Positions 41,158 to 52,900 of a stretch of 64,000 nt of DNA are shown here, in pieces (within the stretch, counting starts at the first letter, position 1; every line of letters starts with the position of its first letter). Under the pieces are notes generated by a model. The model was not told where the DNA came from. It saw only the letters and a program-made list of their open reading frames with translations, and made no database searches. The stretch spans positions 23,388,498 through 23,452,497 of the forward strand of contig JASXTE010000017.1 of NCBI GenBank assembly GCA_030280995.1. Reading direction: 5' to 3'. The translations under genes and the position numbers were made by a program. The DNA comes from Hemileia vastatrix. Lineage: Eukaryota; Basidiomycota; Pucciniomycetes; Pucciniales; Zaghouaniaceae.

Positions 41158-42340
41158 ATGGCACCTGTTCAACGCACTCCTCCTCCGGGCGCTACTACTA
41201 GAGCTCGCGCTAGGGGAAGGCCAACAGCCACAAGGTCTGTTTCCCGCACTCACTCTTTGGAACCACTCGACTTTAGGGAACGGCAACATTCAGTTCAATC
41301 TGTAGAAGACATCCCACAAGATTTTGAGGATTCTAGTGATGAAGAAGAAGGAGAGGATACAATGCACGAGGCACCATCAGCCCCAGCCAATCACCCTTCT
41401 GGTCAATCCTCAGAACCTGGACCATCTAACTCTCTGGAAGATTTCATGAGACTTTTCATGAAAACCCTTTCAAATCCAACGTCTTCAGAGGGATCTAAGT
41501 TCAAAACTCCTTCTATGAAATCTCCTGACAAATTCGACGGAGATCACCCCAACAGATTGCGACCCTTCTTGCAAACCTGAAAGCTACTGTTCCATAATGA
41601 CCCTCGAACCTTTAATAACGACCAATCAAAGGTTGTTTACGCTTCTTCATTCCTAGCCGGAAAAGCAGCAAGATGGTTCGAACCTTATCTGCTCATGCTT
41701 TCTTTGACAGGAACCCACTTACTTATCAATAATTGGGAAAAATTCGAAGACCAACTTTTACGTTGTTTGGGGACCCTAATGAAACTGACAACGCAGAAAT
41801 TGAACTTGATTTTCTATGCATGAGTGATAATGGTAAAGCCTCTGAATATATCTCGAACTTCAGAGCACTTCAAACTCGAGTAGGTTGGAATGACGCTGCC
41901 CTTAAGTATCATTTCAAGAAAGGACTTCCTTCAAGGATTCTGGATCAATTAAATCTTCACGGTCAGAAGATGACTACTTTAACGGATTTAATGGATCGAA
42001 CCCTCAAACTTGACGGTGTTTATCAAGGACGACTTCAACATCGTTGATATGCCAACAAATCTCAAGGCCTAAATTTTAAATCGGGACCTTCTTCACACCC
42101 ACGACCAAATCGATCCTCCTCAACTCAATCCAAACCCAATAAGGGAAAGGATAAACCTCAACCAAAAGGCTCGACCCCAGGCGATATCAGCAAAGTACTG
42201 GATCCTAAAGGGTAACTTAAAGAAGCTGAGAGGAAGTGACGAGCAGATAATGGGTTATGTATGTATTGTGGGGGTAAGCACAAGTTGGAAGACTCTGTAA
42301 AGTTGAAGGAAAGAGAAGGTACTAGTTTGAAGTCAAAAAA
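41158..42340 (+). pseudogene. Family B Gag (B1, broken)
   Basis: ATG at 41158, MAPVQRTPPPGATTRARARG, proline/serine-rich and acidic N-terminus. The gag core is split: first frame to TGA at 41578 (PFLQ-T-stop), RWFEPYL after it, then a shift into the frame at 41733-42047 (EYISNFRALQTRVGWND, FKKGLPSRILDQL). The zinc knuckle is at about 42258-42300 (CMYCGGKHKLEDS), with the last Cys replaced by Ser. Gag would form the particle; here it has at least three breaks. Confidence 0.88.
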
Positions 42341-42358
42341 CTAGTAGATAGTTTACTT

Positions 42359-42901
42359 GTGTGCAAAGCAAACTATCTTATCTCTCCCAGTGCACAGAAC
42401 CTCCATGTCTTAAGGACTGGAGTTGCCTTAAACCGCTTGAGATTCATTCTTTTTAAGGAGGATATCCCCTTCAGTTGTCTTATAGACTCTGGAGCTTCAA
42501 TTTCTTTTGCTAGTTTATCTTTTTCCAAGAAGCTTCAACTTACATTTACAGATGTCGATAGAACTCCAATCTATTTGGTCGAATCAGAGGAACCCAAATA
42601 TTGGGTAAGTAAGAAAGTTTTATGGGTTTTCAACTTTCCGAACTTTCCCCCCTTCGAGTGGGAATTATCAGTCTTGGAAGCCCCAAGGATGGACGATACC
42701 ATTCTTGGCCATGACTTTTTAAAGCATTGGAATCCCGAAATTGATTGTACTAAGGGATTGATCACCCCACGCTCTAAGTATATTTCTGATTCTTCAATGC
42801 AGGTCAATAGGGAGTTAAACAACCCGCCTGACAACGTCCTGCTAGAGGACAAGTCTCTGCCAGATGACTTGCAAGCATCTAATCTTTCTCTAAATGAGTA
42901 A
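42359..42901 (+). pseudogene. Family B protease and linker (B1)
   Basis: Open frame of 180 codons with a retroviral-type aspartic protease motif FSCLIDSGASISFASL (about 42474-42520) and ILGHDFLKHWNPEIDC, the typical flap-to-end region in chromoviruses. It ends at TAA 42899-42901, so the frame does not run on into RT in this copy. Confidence 0.88.
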
Positions 42902-45900
42902 TTGGCTAACCCTTCTAGCTCGATGACTTCACTCGGAGAGGATTTAAATTGCCTCGAAGTAATCGAATTCTGCTCTCTCAATACAGGCATCCCCTCGACA
43001 GATTCTCTCATAGATGAAGAGGACGACCAAATCAACGTTGAAGCCATTAAATCAACTCTACCAGAAATCTATCACGATTTCCTCGATGTTTTCTCAATCC
43101 GCAAGGCCAATAAGTTACCACCTCATTGAACCTACGACCATCAAATAGAGGTAATAGGCCCAGTATCTCCGGCAGGTCCCGTCTATTCTTTGTCGAAGGA
43201 CGAATCTCAAATTCTTCGAGACTAAATTGCAGAGAATGTAGCCAAAGGTTTCATCAGAGCCATTAAATCTCCAACCAGCTCCCCTGTCCTCTTTGTAGAA
43301 AAGAAGGATGGTAGTCTTAGGTTGTGTGTTGACTATAGAAAGCTCAACACAGTCACTAAAAAGGATGCATATCCTGTTCCTCCTATGTCATTACTTCTTA
43401 CCCTTTTCAATGGTGCTAATTTCTTTTCTAAAATTGATCTTAGAGGCGCTTACAATCTGATTCGCATTGCAGAAGGTCATGAACCACTGACTGCAATGCA
43501 CACTAGATTTGGTAGTTTTGAATATTTAGTTATGCCTTTTGGATTATGTAACGCACCTTCAACTTTTCAAACTTTTGTCAATGACATCTTTCAAGATGTT
43601 GTTGAACAATTTGTAGTCGTCTATTTAGATGATATTTTAATTTTCTCGAAGACACTGGATGAACATATTCATCATGTTTGACAGGTCCTAAATCGTCTTC
43701 AAGATCATGGTCTCTACGCCAAGCATAATAAATGCAAATTCCACCTCAAATCAATTGATTTTTTTGGTTTTACGTTGTCCACTGACGGTTTAGTCAAGGA
43801 TGACAAAAAAGTCCAGAGAATCCTGGAATGGCCTGAGCCCAAAAACATTAAATCGCTCCAAGGATTTTTGGGTTTTGCAAACTTCTATAGAAGATTTATT
43901 AAAGATTACTCTAAAACTATTTCCAATCTTACTTCTCTTCTTAGAAAAGACATTCCTTTTGTTTTTACTTCTACAGCACGAAAGGAATTCGAAGCACTAA
44001 AAACGGCGTCCACCACAGCCCCAATTCTTCGACATTTTGATCCTTCTGCTTTTACAATAGTTGAGACAGATGCAAGCGATTATGCTATTGCAGGGGTCAT
44101 CTCCCAATTAAATTCAGAAACAAAATTGTTTCATCCTGTTGCTTTTGAGTCACGCAAACTCATTGCAGCAGAATTAAATTATGAAATTCATGACAAAGAG
44201 CTTTTAGCTATTATCCATTGTCTTAAAAAATGGCGTTCTTTTCTTCTCAGCCTAGATAGTCCTTTTCAAATTTTAACAGATCATAATGCTTTAAAATACT
44301 TCATGTCTTCCAAAGTGTTAACCAGGCGTCAAGCCAGGTGGGCTGAATTTTTGTCTGAATTTTCCTTCTCTATTTCCTATCGCCCAGGTAAAAACTGCAT
44401 TGTCCCAGATATCTTGTCACATCGGGATGACATTTACCCACAGCGGGGGGACGCATTTGCTGACAAGGACCCAGCAAATGTGCAATCAATCTTCAACGAA
44501 TCAATGTTAACGACTCATCAACTTTATTCGATGACAATTCAATCTTTTCGAAATCCACTATCCAACATCCTCGAAGCTCAGTCAAAGGACGATTATTGTT
44601 TAGGGTTAAAAGACAAAACACTCTCGAAGCAAGGGGCCAAAAGATTTAGTATTGAATCAGGTCTATTAGTCTTCGAAGGTAGAGTAGTCATACCCGACAA
44701 CAATGAGATAAAATTATGGATTTTCAACAGTCGACATGATTCTCCATTAGCTGGTCATTTTGGGGTTGATAAAACCTACCAGTTAATAGCAAGGGATTTC
44801 TTCTGGCCAGGTATTACCAGGGAAATCAAGGCCTATATAAAAGCTTGTTACAAATGTAATAGGAATAAGGCTCCCCGTCACCGGAAGCATGGGTTGCTTC
44901 AACCACTTCCTATTCCCTCTAAACCTTGGGAATCTTTATTGATGGATTTCATTTCTCAACTTCCTTTTTCTAATGATTTTGATGCTATATTAGTAATAGT
45001 AGATAGATTTTCAAAAATGTCTATTTTCATTAAAAACACTACTACTGCTACAGCAGAAGATTTGTCAAAATTGTTCCTAGAATATGCATTCTCCAAACAC
45101 AGCTTACCAAATGATATTATTTCAGATAGAGGCTCATTGTTTGTATCCACATTCTGGATCCAACTGTGTTGACAACTCAATATTACGAGGAACCTCTCCA
45201 CGGCCTTTCACCCTGAAACCGATGGTCAAACAGAAAGAGTTAACCAAGTCCTCGAACAATATCTTTGAATGTATGTCAGTTACCAACAAGACGATTGGAC
45301 CACATGGTTACCATTGACCAAATTTGCTTATAATAACTCGACTCATTCTTTGACACAACAATCTCCCTTCGAAACCATTTATGGACGACATCCTCGATTC
45401 AACTCAATCCATGTAGGAACTAATCATCCTGCGGAACATTATCTTCGAACTATATCACGACTCCAAGAAGAACTTAAAACAAATTTGGAATCAGCGATTC
45501 GAAGATACAAGTAACAGGCCGACAAACATCGACAATCTGCTCCTTCCTTTAAACCAGGTGACAGAGTATGGCTCGACGCACGAAACATTTGAACAACACG
45601 ACCATCAAAGAAACTGGCTGAAAAGCGCTTGGGACCATTTGAAATCGACTCTGAAGTCTCTAAAACTGCATTTCGACTCAAGTTACCTCCTAAATGGCAG
45701 GCAATTCACCCTGTTTTCCATGTATCTCTCCTGGAACTGGCTCGAGAAATATACCAGGACAAGAACCAACCCCCTCCGGAACCGGTCAAAGTAGAAGATC
45801 ATCTAGAGTGGGAAGTAAGTCGTATCCTTGATTCAAGAATGCGCAAGGGGAAACTTCAATACCTTGTGGAATGGGAAGGCTTCCTCAATGACTCAGACAA

Positions 45901-45945
45901 AACATCCTGGGAACCAGCCATCAATGTTTCTAACGCTGTGGTAGC
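42902..45945 (+). pseudogene. Family B RT-RNase H-integrase-chromodomain (B1)
   Basis: [49 protein letters not shown] (about 43621). RNase H: VETDASDYAIAG, DKELLAIIHCLKKW. Integrase: [60 protein letters not shown]. Chromodomain: LQYLVEWEGFLNDSDKTSWE. Stops: TGA 43127-43129, TGA 43679-43681, TGA 45170-45172, TGA 45266-45268, TGA 45590-45592, plus TAA near 43223 and 45512. Most TGA codons are TCGA-to-TTGA changes. The family A LTR enters after INVSNA. Confidence 0.93.
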
Positions 45946-47043
45946 CTAAAGTTTAGTATGGCACCTAAGTATGTAAATGGAGTTATTACGGCGTGCAATA
46001 TTGGCCTTATTATTTTTTATAAAAGGGTTTTATTTAATTTATTTTAGTTTTAAATATGAAGAAATTGGTTAAAAGCAAATGCCTACACGAAAAAAATTTA
46101 TTTCACGGAGAAAACTTATTTTTAGGGTCTGAAAAGTTTATGAGTATTAAGTTGAGTCACTCAAGAACCTTATGAAATTTTTCCAGAAATTTTACTATTT
46201 TTCTTATATTTTTAAATGAATTTTAAAGATTTATAGAAATATTTACATTTTCAGAAATTACTTAACTTTGATGAATTTTCACGGGGTAATTAGAGCTGCT
46301 CAAACTATGAAAATTAGTTTGGAATGTAAAAAGGAAGTAACTCTATCATGTGTAATTTTTCTAGATTTTTTATTATAGTTTTAAAGGTTCTAATTGAGTC
46401 CGGAAGTCTGGACACACTCTGTTTGGACTCCGTACGGACTCCGTACGGGCTCCAGATTGACTCTGGGTGAACTCTGGAGGGGAAAACTTAGGCACGTGAC
46501 TAGGAATACTTAAGAGCCTCTCAAACTCGAAATTGAGGGGGGGGGAAAGATCATACAGCTTAATCTTTAACCACCACTGTCTCATTTTTTATTACTCAAC
46601 AAATTAAATAAAATTGTAATACCCTTATAACTTTTTATTTTATATAGAACATTTTTGAAATACTACTCAACAATTTAAATCACACTTCATTCAGGGTATC
46701 TTTAGAAAGGTCTTCATCACTGGGACTTGATTATTGCTGTCTCATAAAAATTTAAATTATTATAAAAACATAAAAGTCAATCTTTTCAGATCTTTCACTG
46801 GTACATCTTAATTAGTGTTATCAGTATTTCTTTCTCAACAGCCACTTTCATTAAATCTCAATAAGCGTTAATTATTTTAGAGTTTCATTATTTTTATCAA
46901 TCAGATCCAAGTAGACTGGTTAGCTTAGTGATTTAGAATTCCCATTTTGTTATTTTATTGGAAGGACGGGTTTTTCAGCTAAATCCACATATCTCCTCCA
47001 GATTCTGCTTACAGCAAGGCGACTGTAAGAGTTTACCTTACCA
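45937..47043 (+). repeat. Family A solo LTR (in B1)
   Basis: 1107 bp, TGTGGTAGCC...CTTACCA, flanked by TAACGC (45931-45936 and 47044-47049; the first T may belong to the LTR, giving a 5-bp TSD AACGC). The uninterrupted site is seen in B3 near 15411. Opposite orientation to A1. Formed by LTR-LTR recombination. Confidence 0.93.
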
Positions 47044-47049
47044 TAACGC

Positions 47050-48156
47050 CCCTGAACTCCTAAAATCTTTTCATTTGAAATATCCTTTAAAACCAAAAAC
47101 CTTAAAATTTCTTTTATTTTAAATTTTCTTTTTCTTTTTCTTTCTTTCTTTTTCTCGTAAAAAATCTAAAACACCTCTTAAATTTCTTAGCCTTGTTTTC
47201 TTTTTTTTCTCTCTTCTTTTTCTTTCTTCTCCTTCTATAAAGTTTTTCTCCAAAACCAACTAAAAGTAAAATCAAAATTAAAATTAAATAAAATAAAATA
47301 AAAATAAAATAAAATAAAATAAATAGAATAAAAATAAATAATATAATAAAAAATTAAAACAAAATAAAATAAATAGAATAAACATAAATAATAAAATAAA
47401 ATAAAAAAACTCTTAAATCTCTCTAAATATTTACTTTCTTTTTCAATTCTCTAAATACATTCTTTTCTTAAATTTAAAATTTTCTTTAAAATTTTCTTTC
47501 CTAAAAATTTTTTTCTCGCTTTAAAACTTTCTTTCCTTCGAATCATCAAATCTTGTACGACACGACCATTTCCTCAAACTTAACTTCAACCTCTAAATCT
47601 CCCTATAAAAATTCTTCGAACAAATAATTCTTCTTTTCAAATTCTTTTTAAATTCTAAATTCTGTTTTTTTTCTTTTCTTTTTTCTTCCTCTCTTTTCAA
47701 CTAAAATTTCCTAAAAAAAAAAAATCAATCAACAACTTTTCGCAAAAAAACAAATTCTTCTTTCATTAAATTCTCAATTCAACAAACTCATCTCAATCAC
47801 CAACCGTTTCTTTTTCTCCCTCCTTTCTTACATAAATTTTTTATTTTAAAAAAAACTTAAAACTTCCTTCAATTAAATAACTTCTTTCTTTCTTATTTTA
47901 ATTTTCTTTTTTCAAATTCTAAAGCAAAATTTTATTTAAAAACTTCTTTTTTTCTTCTCTCTCTCCTAAATCTTATAAAAATAATAATATTCACCTACAA
48001 TAATAAAAGAATAAAATAAAATAAAAATAAAATAAAATAAAATAAAATAAAATAAAACTAAAATAAAATTCTACTTTTCTACTTCTTTACATCTCTCCTT
48101 TTCATTTCAAATTTTTCTCAAACCAATCTTTTCATCTTCTCCAAAACTACCCTTAT
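47050..48156 (+). other. B1 3' non-coding region
   Basis: Nearly identical to B3 15415-16512, with AAAAT microsatellites at about 47280-47407 and 48008-48066. No gene seen. Confidence 0.8.
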
Positions 48157-49051
48157 CTACTTCCTGCATTTCTCAATTACCTCCTCCTCTCCTACCGGAA
48201 ACACCTCTCCAATCTCCAAGAGTTCCTCTGCCACGTCAAAGGAAGCAGCGTCAATAATTGTGTCGACCTCCCCACACAACTCTTCTGCGAACCTTACTCG
48301 TTGACCTTGACGAGGTTTCTTCGACCACACCTGGTCCAGTGTGTATTCAGGTTCTTCGTTTCCACCTGTGACCGGATGGTTTGCCTCAGTTGGCAAAAGC
48401 GACGCAGGCTCTCAAATTGGGTCTTCGATGATATTTGATGTCTAAACAAAACTCATCAGTAACCTCATCCTTAAAAAACAACAACGAAAAGCTTACTTCA
48501 AAGATGGGGTCAGGTTCTAAGAATAACCTTGGCGCCACCTCTACCTCTACCTCTGCTTCTCTTTCCTCCTCGTCATCTTCAATGACCACCTGTCGTTTCT
48601 TGGGTGCCCGCCCTGGAACAGGGACTTGATCTTCATCTTCCTCCACCAATTTGTTGACTTCTTCTTTGACACCCCGCTTCGAACTCGTGGCCTGGGTTCC
48701 CCAGGTTGTGATCTCGTTGTTGAGCTCCTTATCATTCTCCCCCACCGATTGATCATCTCCAACCGAGACATCCCAAATGTCTTCGACCACCTCTTTTGTT
48801 TTAGGGATCACCTAAAACTTGGTCTTGGTAAACTGTTGTTTGATCTCTTCATTCTTTGTCAATGCATTGCACGCCACTCGTCGCCAACGGCAAAACTCGC
48901 ATTTCTGGAGAGGGCCTCGAGTCGCCGTACTTTCCACACAGAAGTATTCCATACTTTCACAAGCCGTGCAAGCTTGGGAAAACTGTCGCGTAATCATTCC
49001 CCCATCCCCTTTAGGGTGTGGAGGCGTAGGTGTGGGAGTAGGACAATTCAT
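48157..49051 (-). pseudogene. Family B antisense gene with Zn2Cys6-type cluster (B1 copy)
   Basis: Exon 1 49051-48497, intron 48496-48442 (55 bp, GTAAGC...TTTAG), exon 2 48441-48157. Exon 1: MNCPTPTPTPPHPKGDGG, then ACTACESMEYFC and KCEFCRWRRVAC, giving CX2CX6CX12CX2CX6C exactly as in fungal binuclear-cluster DNA-binding proteins, with the basic residues in the second half. A middle region follows (GRAPKKRQVVIEDDEEEREA). Exon 2: LDQVWSKKPRQGQRVRFAEE and an acidic end. This copy has TAG at 48812-48814 (Trp in B3) and TGA early in exon 2. About 280 residues if intact. A TATATATATTTT sequence lies about 35 bp upstream on the minus strand. Host-gene regulator or element regulator: unknown. Confidence 0.75.
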
Positions 49052-49162
49052 TATAATAGGAAAATTAATAAATAAGGAAAAAAATATATATAGAAGAAGG
49101 GAAACTAGTGTGAGAAGATGGCTCAAGCTCAACGGAGCTCACGATTCTTATACCCGGGCATC

Positions 49163-49935
49163 TGTCACGCGCCACGTGACACTCAAGGTAAAAGCAGTTC
49201 ATTAAATCAATAATATCGAGTCCTAAATCTATACTCGAAGCGCAGAAAGAAATTCTCCATAGCAACTGCGATTCCCCTTTGTGTACTTACTATTTAACTG
49301 CGCTAGCCTAAACTCTAAATCTAAATTAGTCAATCTCTCAATAGGGTGCCTTAGTCTCATTTTCAATAAGCGACGCACAGCGCTAGGATCAACGTAATAG
49401 TACAGTAGTAGTTTTCATTAAAAGTTTTGTTAATTAATAAAAAGGGGTAAATTGAGCATGGACGGATATTTAGCGAAGAGGGTCTAAGTGTATGTTAGTA
49501 ATGGTCAATGGTATGAGAATGGTGCGATGAGAGGGAGGTCAATGCAAGGAGGAATAAAGGATATAAAAGGGTTGGGTATTTGGTTCGATATTCCTTAGAA
49601 TTAAATTATAAAACGTATTTACATTTAATAGTGGTAAAATCTTTAAGTTAAATCGTTGTTATTGTATCTTTCTTTTATTTTCTCAATAAATCATTTCTAA
49701 ATCCTAAACCTTTTCTTATTGAGTTTCCAACACTTTGTGAGATCTTAAGAATTCTTATTACCTTTGAAACTATTTTATAATTCTTCTCGAACATACCTCG
49801 AACCTGTAGCTCTTACTTCAAGTGACCTTTGAATCATTTCCTCGAATCATTCCTCTGTGCTTCGAAGAAGTTTCTAAATCCCTCATCTCACTTTCAGGAA
49901 CATCCTTGACCTTGTGCGTAGGTCCTCTGGTGACA
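49163..49935 (+). repeat. 3' LTR of B1
   Basis: 773 bp, TGTCACGCGCC...GGTGACA, followed by TSD TAGAA (49936-49940) and resumption of C2 gag. Confidence 0.95.
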
Positions 49936-52900
49936 TAGAAAAATGGAAATGGGACTGGTTTCATCAACAGTGGACAAGCCACAGTTGCAACAGGGATCCA
50001 CCACCTCATCTGACTTCCTCAGCTCACCCTTACAAAGGAAAAAAGCGCCAAAAATCAGGACTGGCAACCATCCCTTGGTAAGTAGATTACCTTCTCAGAT
50101 TGAACATAATACTGATAATTACAATATAGGTAATTCTATTGATGTTAAATCTGTGAAAAAAAGGAGGATTCAAGAAATTTAGGTTTTAGAGTAGATACAC
50201 CTGACTTGTCTTTTGTCCACAATAACAGTACTATTTACAATGATAATACAGTTAACCCTCATTTGCAACCACATACTAGTGAGATGAGAAGTTCACAGGA
50301 GAGTGAGAGAATTGAAAAGGAAGACATGGAATATTTTAACAATAATCTAACTGTCCATAGAATTGTTTCAGCATTGTGGAATAGAATAACTGATTGTGAG
50401 GAACAGACAGTTAAGCTCACTAGTGATACAATTTCATCCTTGAAATTAAACATTTCTCAATTAGCAACACGTAACAAAGAATTAGAAAAAGAACATTTGT
50501 CTCTAACTCTTAAATATGATTCATTGAGTAATAAATATAATGACCTTTCAAACAAATTCTGTGAGTTAGAAAAATTATATGAAACACATTTATTAAAAAC
50601 TGAATCAAGAACAAAGTTATCTTTTGCCCAGACAAATCAAAGTGTCTCTGAATTGCTACAAAGATTAACTAAAGTTGAGATTGAAACTGCCAATCTACTA
50701 ATGAACCAGGATAGTCATAAGTATAATCAATATAATAATAATCCTTTCATTGGCAAAAGTGAATCTCATTCCTTCCCTATACCACCACAATTAAAACCAC
50801 CTGGTGGTAGTGTCAAATCTGAAAATTTAAGTCACAAATCGGTGCAGGAGGAAATACAAGACCATTTATCAAAAGTAAATGAGTTGTTGAATTTACCTAA
50901 GATTAGTGAGATAAAATCCAATCAGAGAGACTGGCCTAAGATAGATCAGTACCCAACTTATGATGGGGAAGCCAGCTCTGATTGGCAACATTTTATTCAA
51001 AGAATTGAAAACTTGAAATTCTCATATAAGTTACCAGATGAAGAAATAACATCAAAATTAATTTCTTTATTTAAGGATGTTGCTTTATTATGGTTTGAAG
51101 CTGTCTTAAGTGAGGGTAGAGACTACTCTTGGGCTGACTGGAAACAACTTATTAAAAAACAATTTGGAGGTTCTAAATTCAGGCTTACTCAGCAGAGACT
51201 TTATTAGAAGACTAGGTATAATCCGTTGAATGGTGACAAACCTATGGTATTTTTAATGAATTTAAACAAAATATTAAAAGCCATTGAGCCTCATATTGAT
51301 TTTAACTTATGGAAAGATAAGATAATATATAAATTACCTATATCTGTCAGAGACATTGTTGTAGCTAGAACATTAAATGTTACTGAATATTCTGACTTTA
51401 TTAATATTTGCAATGAAATATTATTAAACCATAAGTATGAATCAAGGTATTCCACTTATAAGCAAAATGTTGAACCTGTAAAAACTCAGAATTCAAAAAC
51501 ACTTCAGGAGAAGCAGAAAAAACCTACTGCACCTGTAGTACCTAAGAAGTATGAAACAAATACTTGTTATAAGTGTAACAAACCTTTGGTAAAAGGTCAC
51601 AAATGTGAGAAAAACATAAATATTGTTGAAAATCAACATGAATCTGAAACTGAAACTGAAAAAAGTAAAGAATCAAGTGATTATGACAGCAATATCTCAT
51701 ATAGTGATGAAAATGAAGTCTTTATGTTGGAAGATGATTTGTCCATCTTTGATAATCCAATATTAAATATGGACTCAAATGAATCTTTAATGAATTTTGA
51801 GGATGCTGAAATCATTAAGGATATACAAGCTGATAACCTTAGAATGACACCTATCACGGTTCCAGCTATCATTTCTGGTGAAAATGTTAATATAGTACTG
51901 GACACAGGAGCTGCTGGTTCTGTTGTTTCCACTAATACATTACAGAAAATTGATAGTGAATATAAGTTTAAGCTTGAACCACTTCAAAATAAAAATTGGA
52001 GAGGTTTTGGATCAGTGCTACACCCCATTGGTAAATACAAAGCTGCTGTTTTCTTTAAACACCAACATGGTTATGTAAGGGTAACTTGTGACTTTGTAGT
52101 AATGGATAATACTAAATTTAGTAACTGTTTTATCATTGGAAATGATATTCTAACTAAATTTGGTGTAAAATTAGACCCTGCTAATAATAATTTTACAATT
52201 GGCATGAATGGTAAGAGGAAATTTAAAATAAATTCTTTTAACACAGTCTTACACATTGAGTCAGTAACAAATTCCCCGTGTAAAGGAAGAGAATCCAATG
52301 AGATGGAACTTCTGGAAACAGAAATTTCAAAAGCATCGTTTGGCACTCAGATAAGTAAAACTGAGAAAGATAATATTTTGGAATTAATTAAAGCTTTTCC
52401 AATGGCTTTTGCACATGGTACAAATGAACTTGGCCTTGTTAAAGATCATGAAATGAAGATTAGTTTAACCTGTGATATGGATAATATTCCTGCTAGTCTT
52501 AAAAAGAAACCATCCCCTGCTTCACCAATGAAGAGGAAAGACATAGAGGATAATATTAAGATGTTATTAAAAATGAACATTCTTGAGAAGGTCAAAACTA
52601 CACCAAAATATTGTGTAATATCACCAGTGCTAATTTCTTATGAACAAGATAAAGCAAGACTGTGCGGTGATTATAGAGCATTAAATACATTTACAGTAGA
52701 TGATATTTATCCCCTTCCAAGGATTGCCTCTATACATGCTACCCTTAAAGGTGCTAAATATATAAGTTGCCTAGATGGAAATAAAGGGTACCATCAAATT
52801 CCTGTTGAAAAGAATTCACAGAACTTTTTGTTGATAACAACACACATGGGAATTTATAAGTATGTCAGAATGCCATTTAAACCAAAAAATGCTCCATCAG

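Larger units (their letters stand above)
40314..49935 (+). mobile_element. Family B Ty3 chromovirus, copy B1 (complete, with nested A solo LTR)
   Basis: LTRs 40314-41085 and 49163-49935, self-priming type PBS, broken gag-pro-pol, about 1.1 kb of non-coding 3' region, and an antisense spliced gene before the 3' LTR. LTR pair divergence is roughly 3% by eye, many differences being CpG transitions. A family A solo LTR is inserted after the chromodomain at 45937-47043. Confidence 0.95.
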
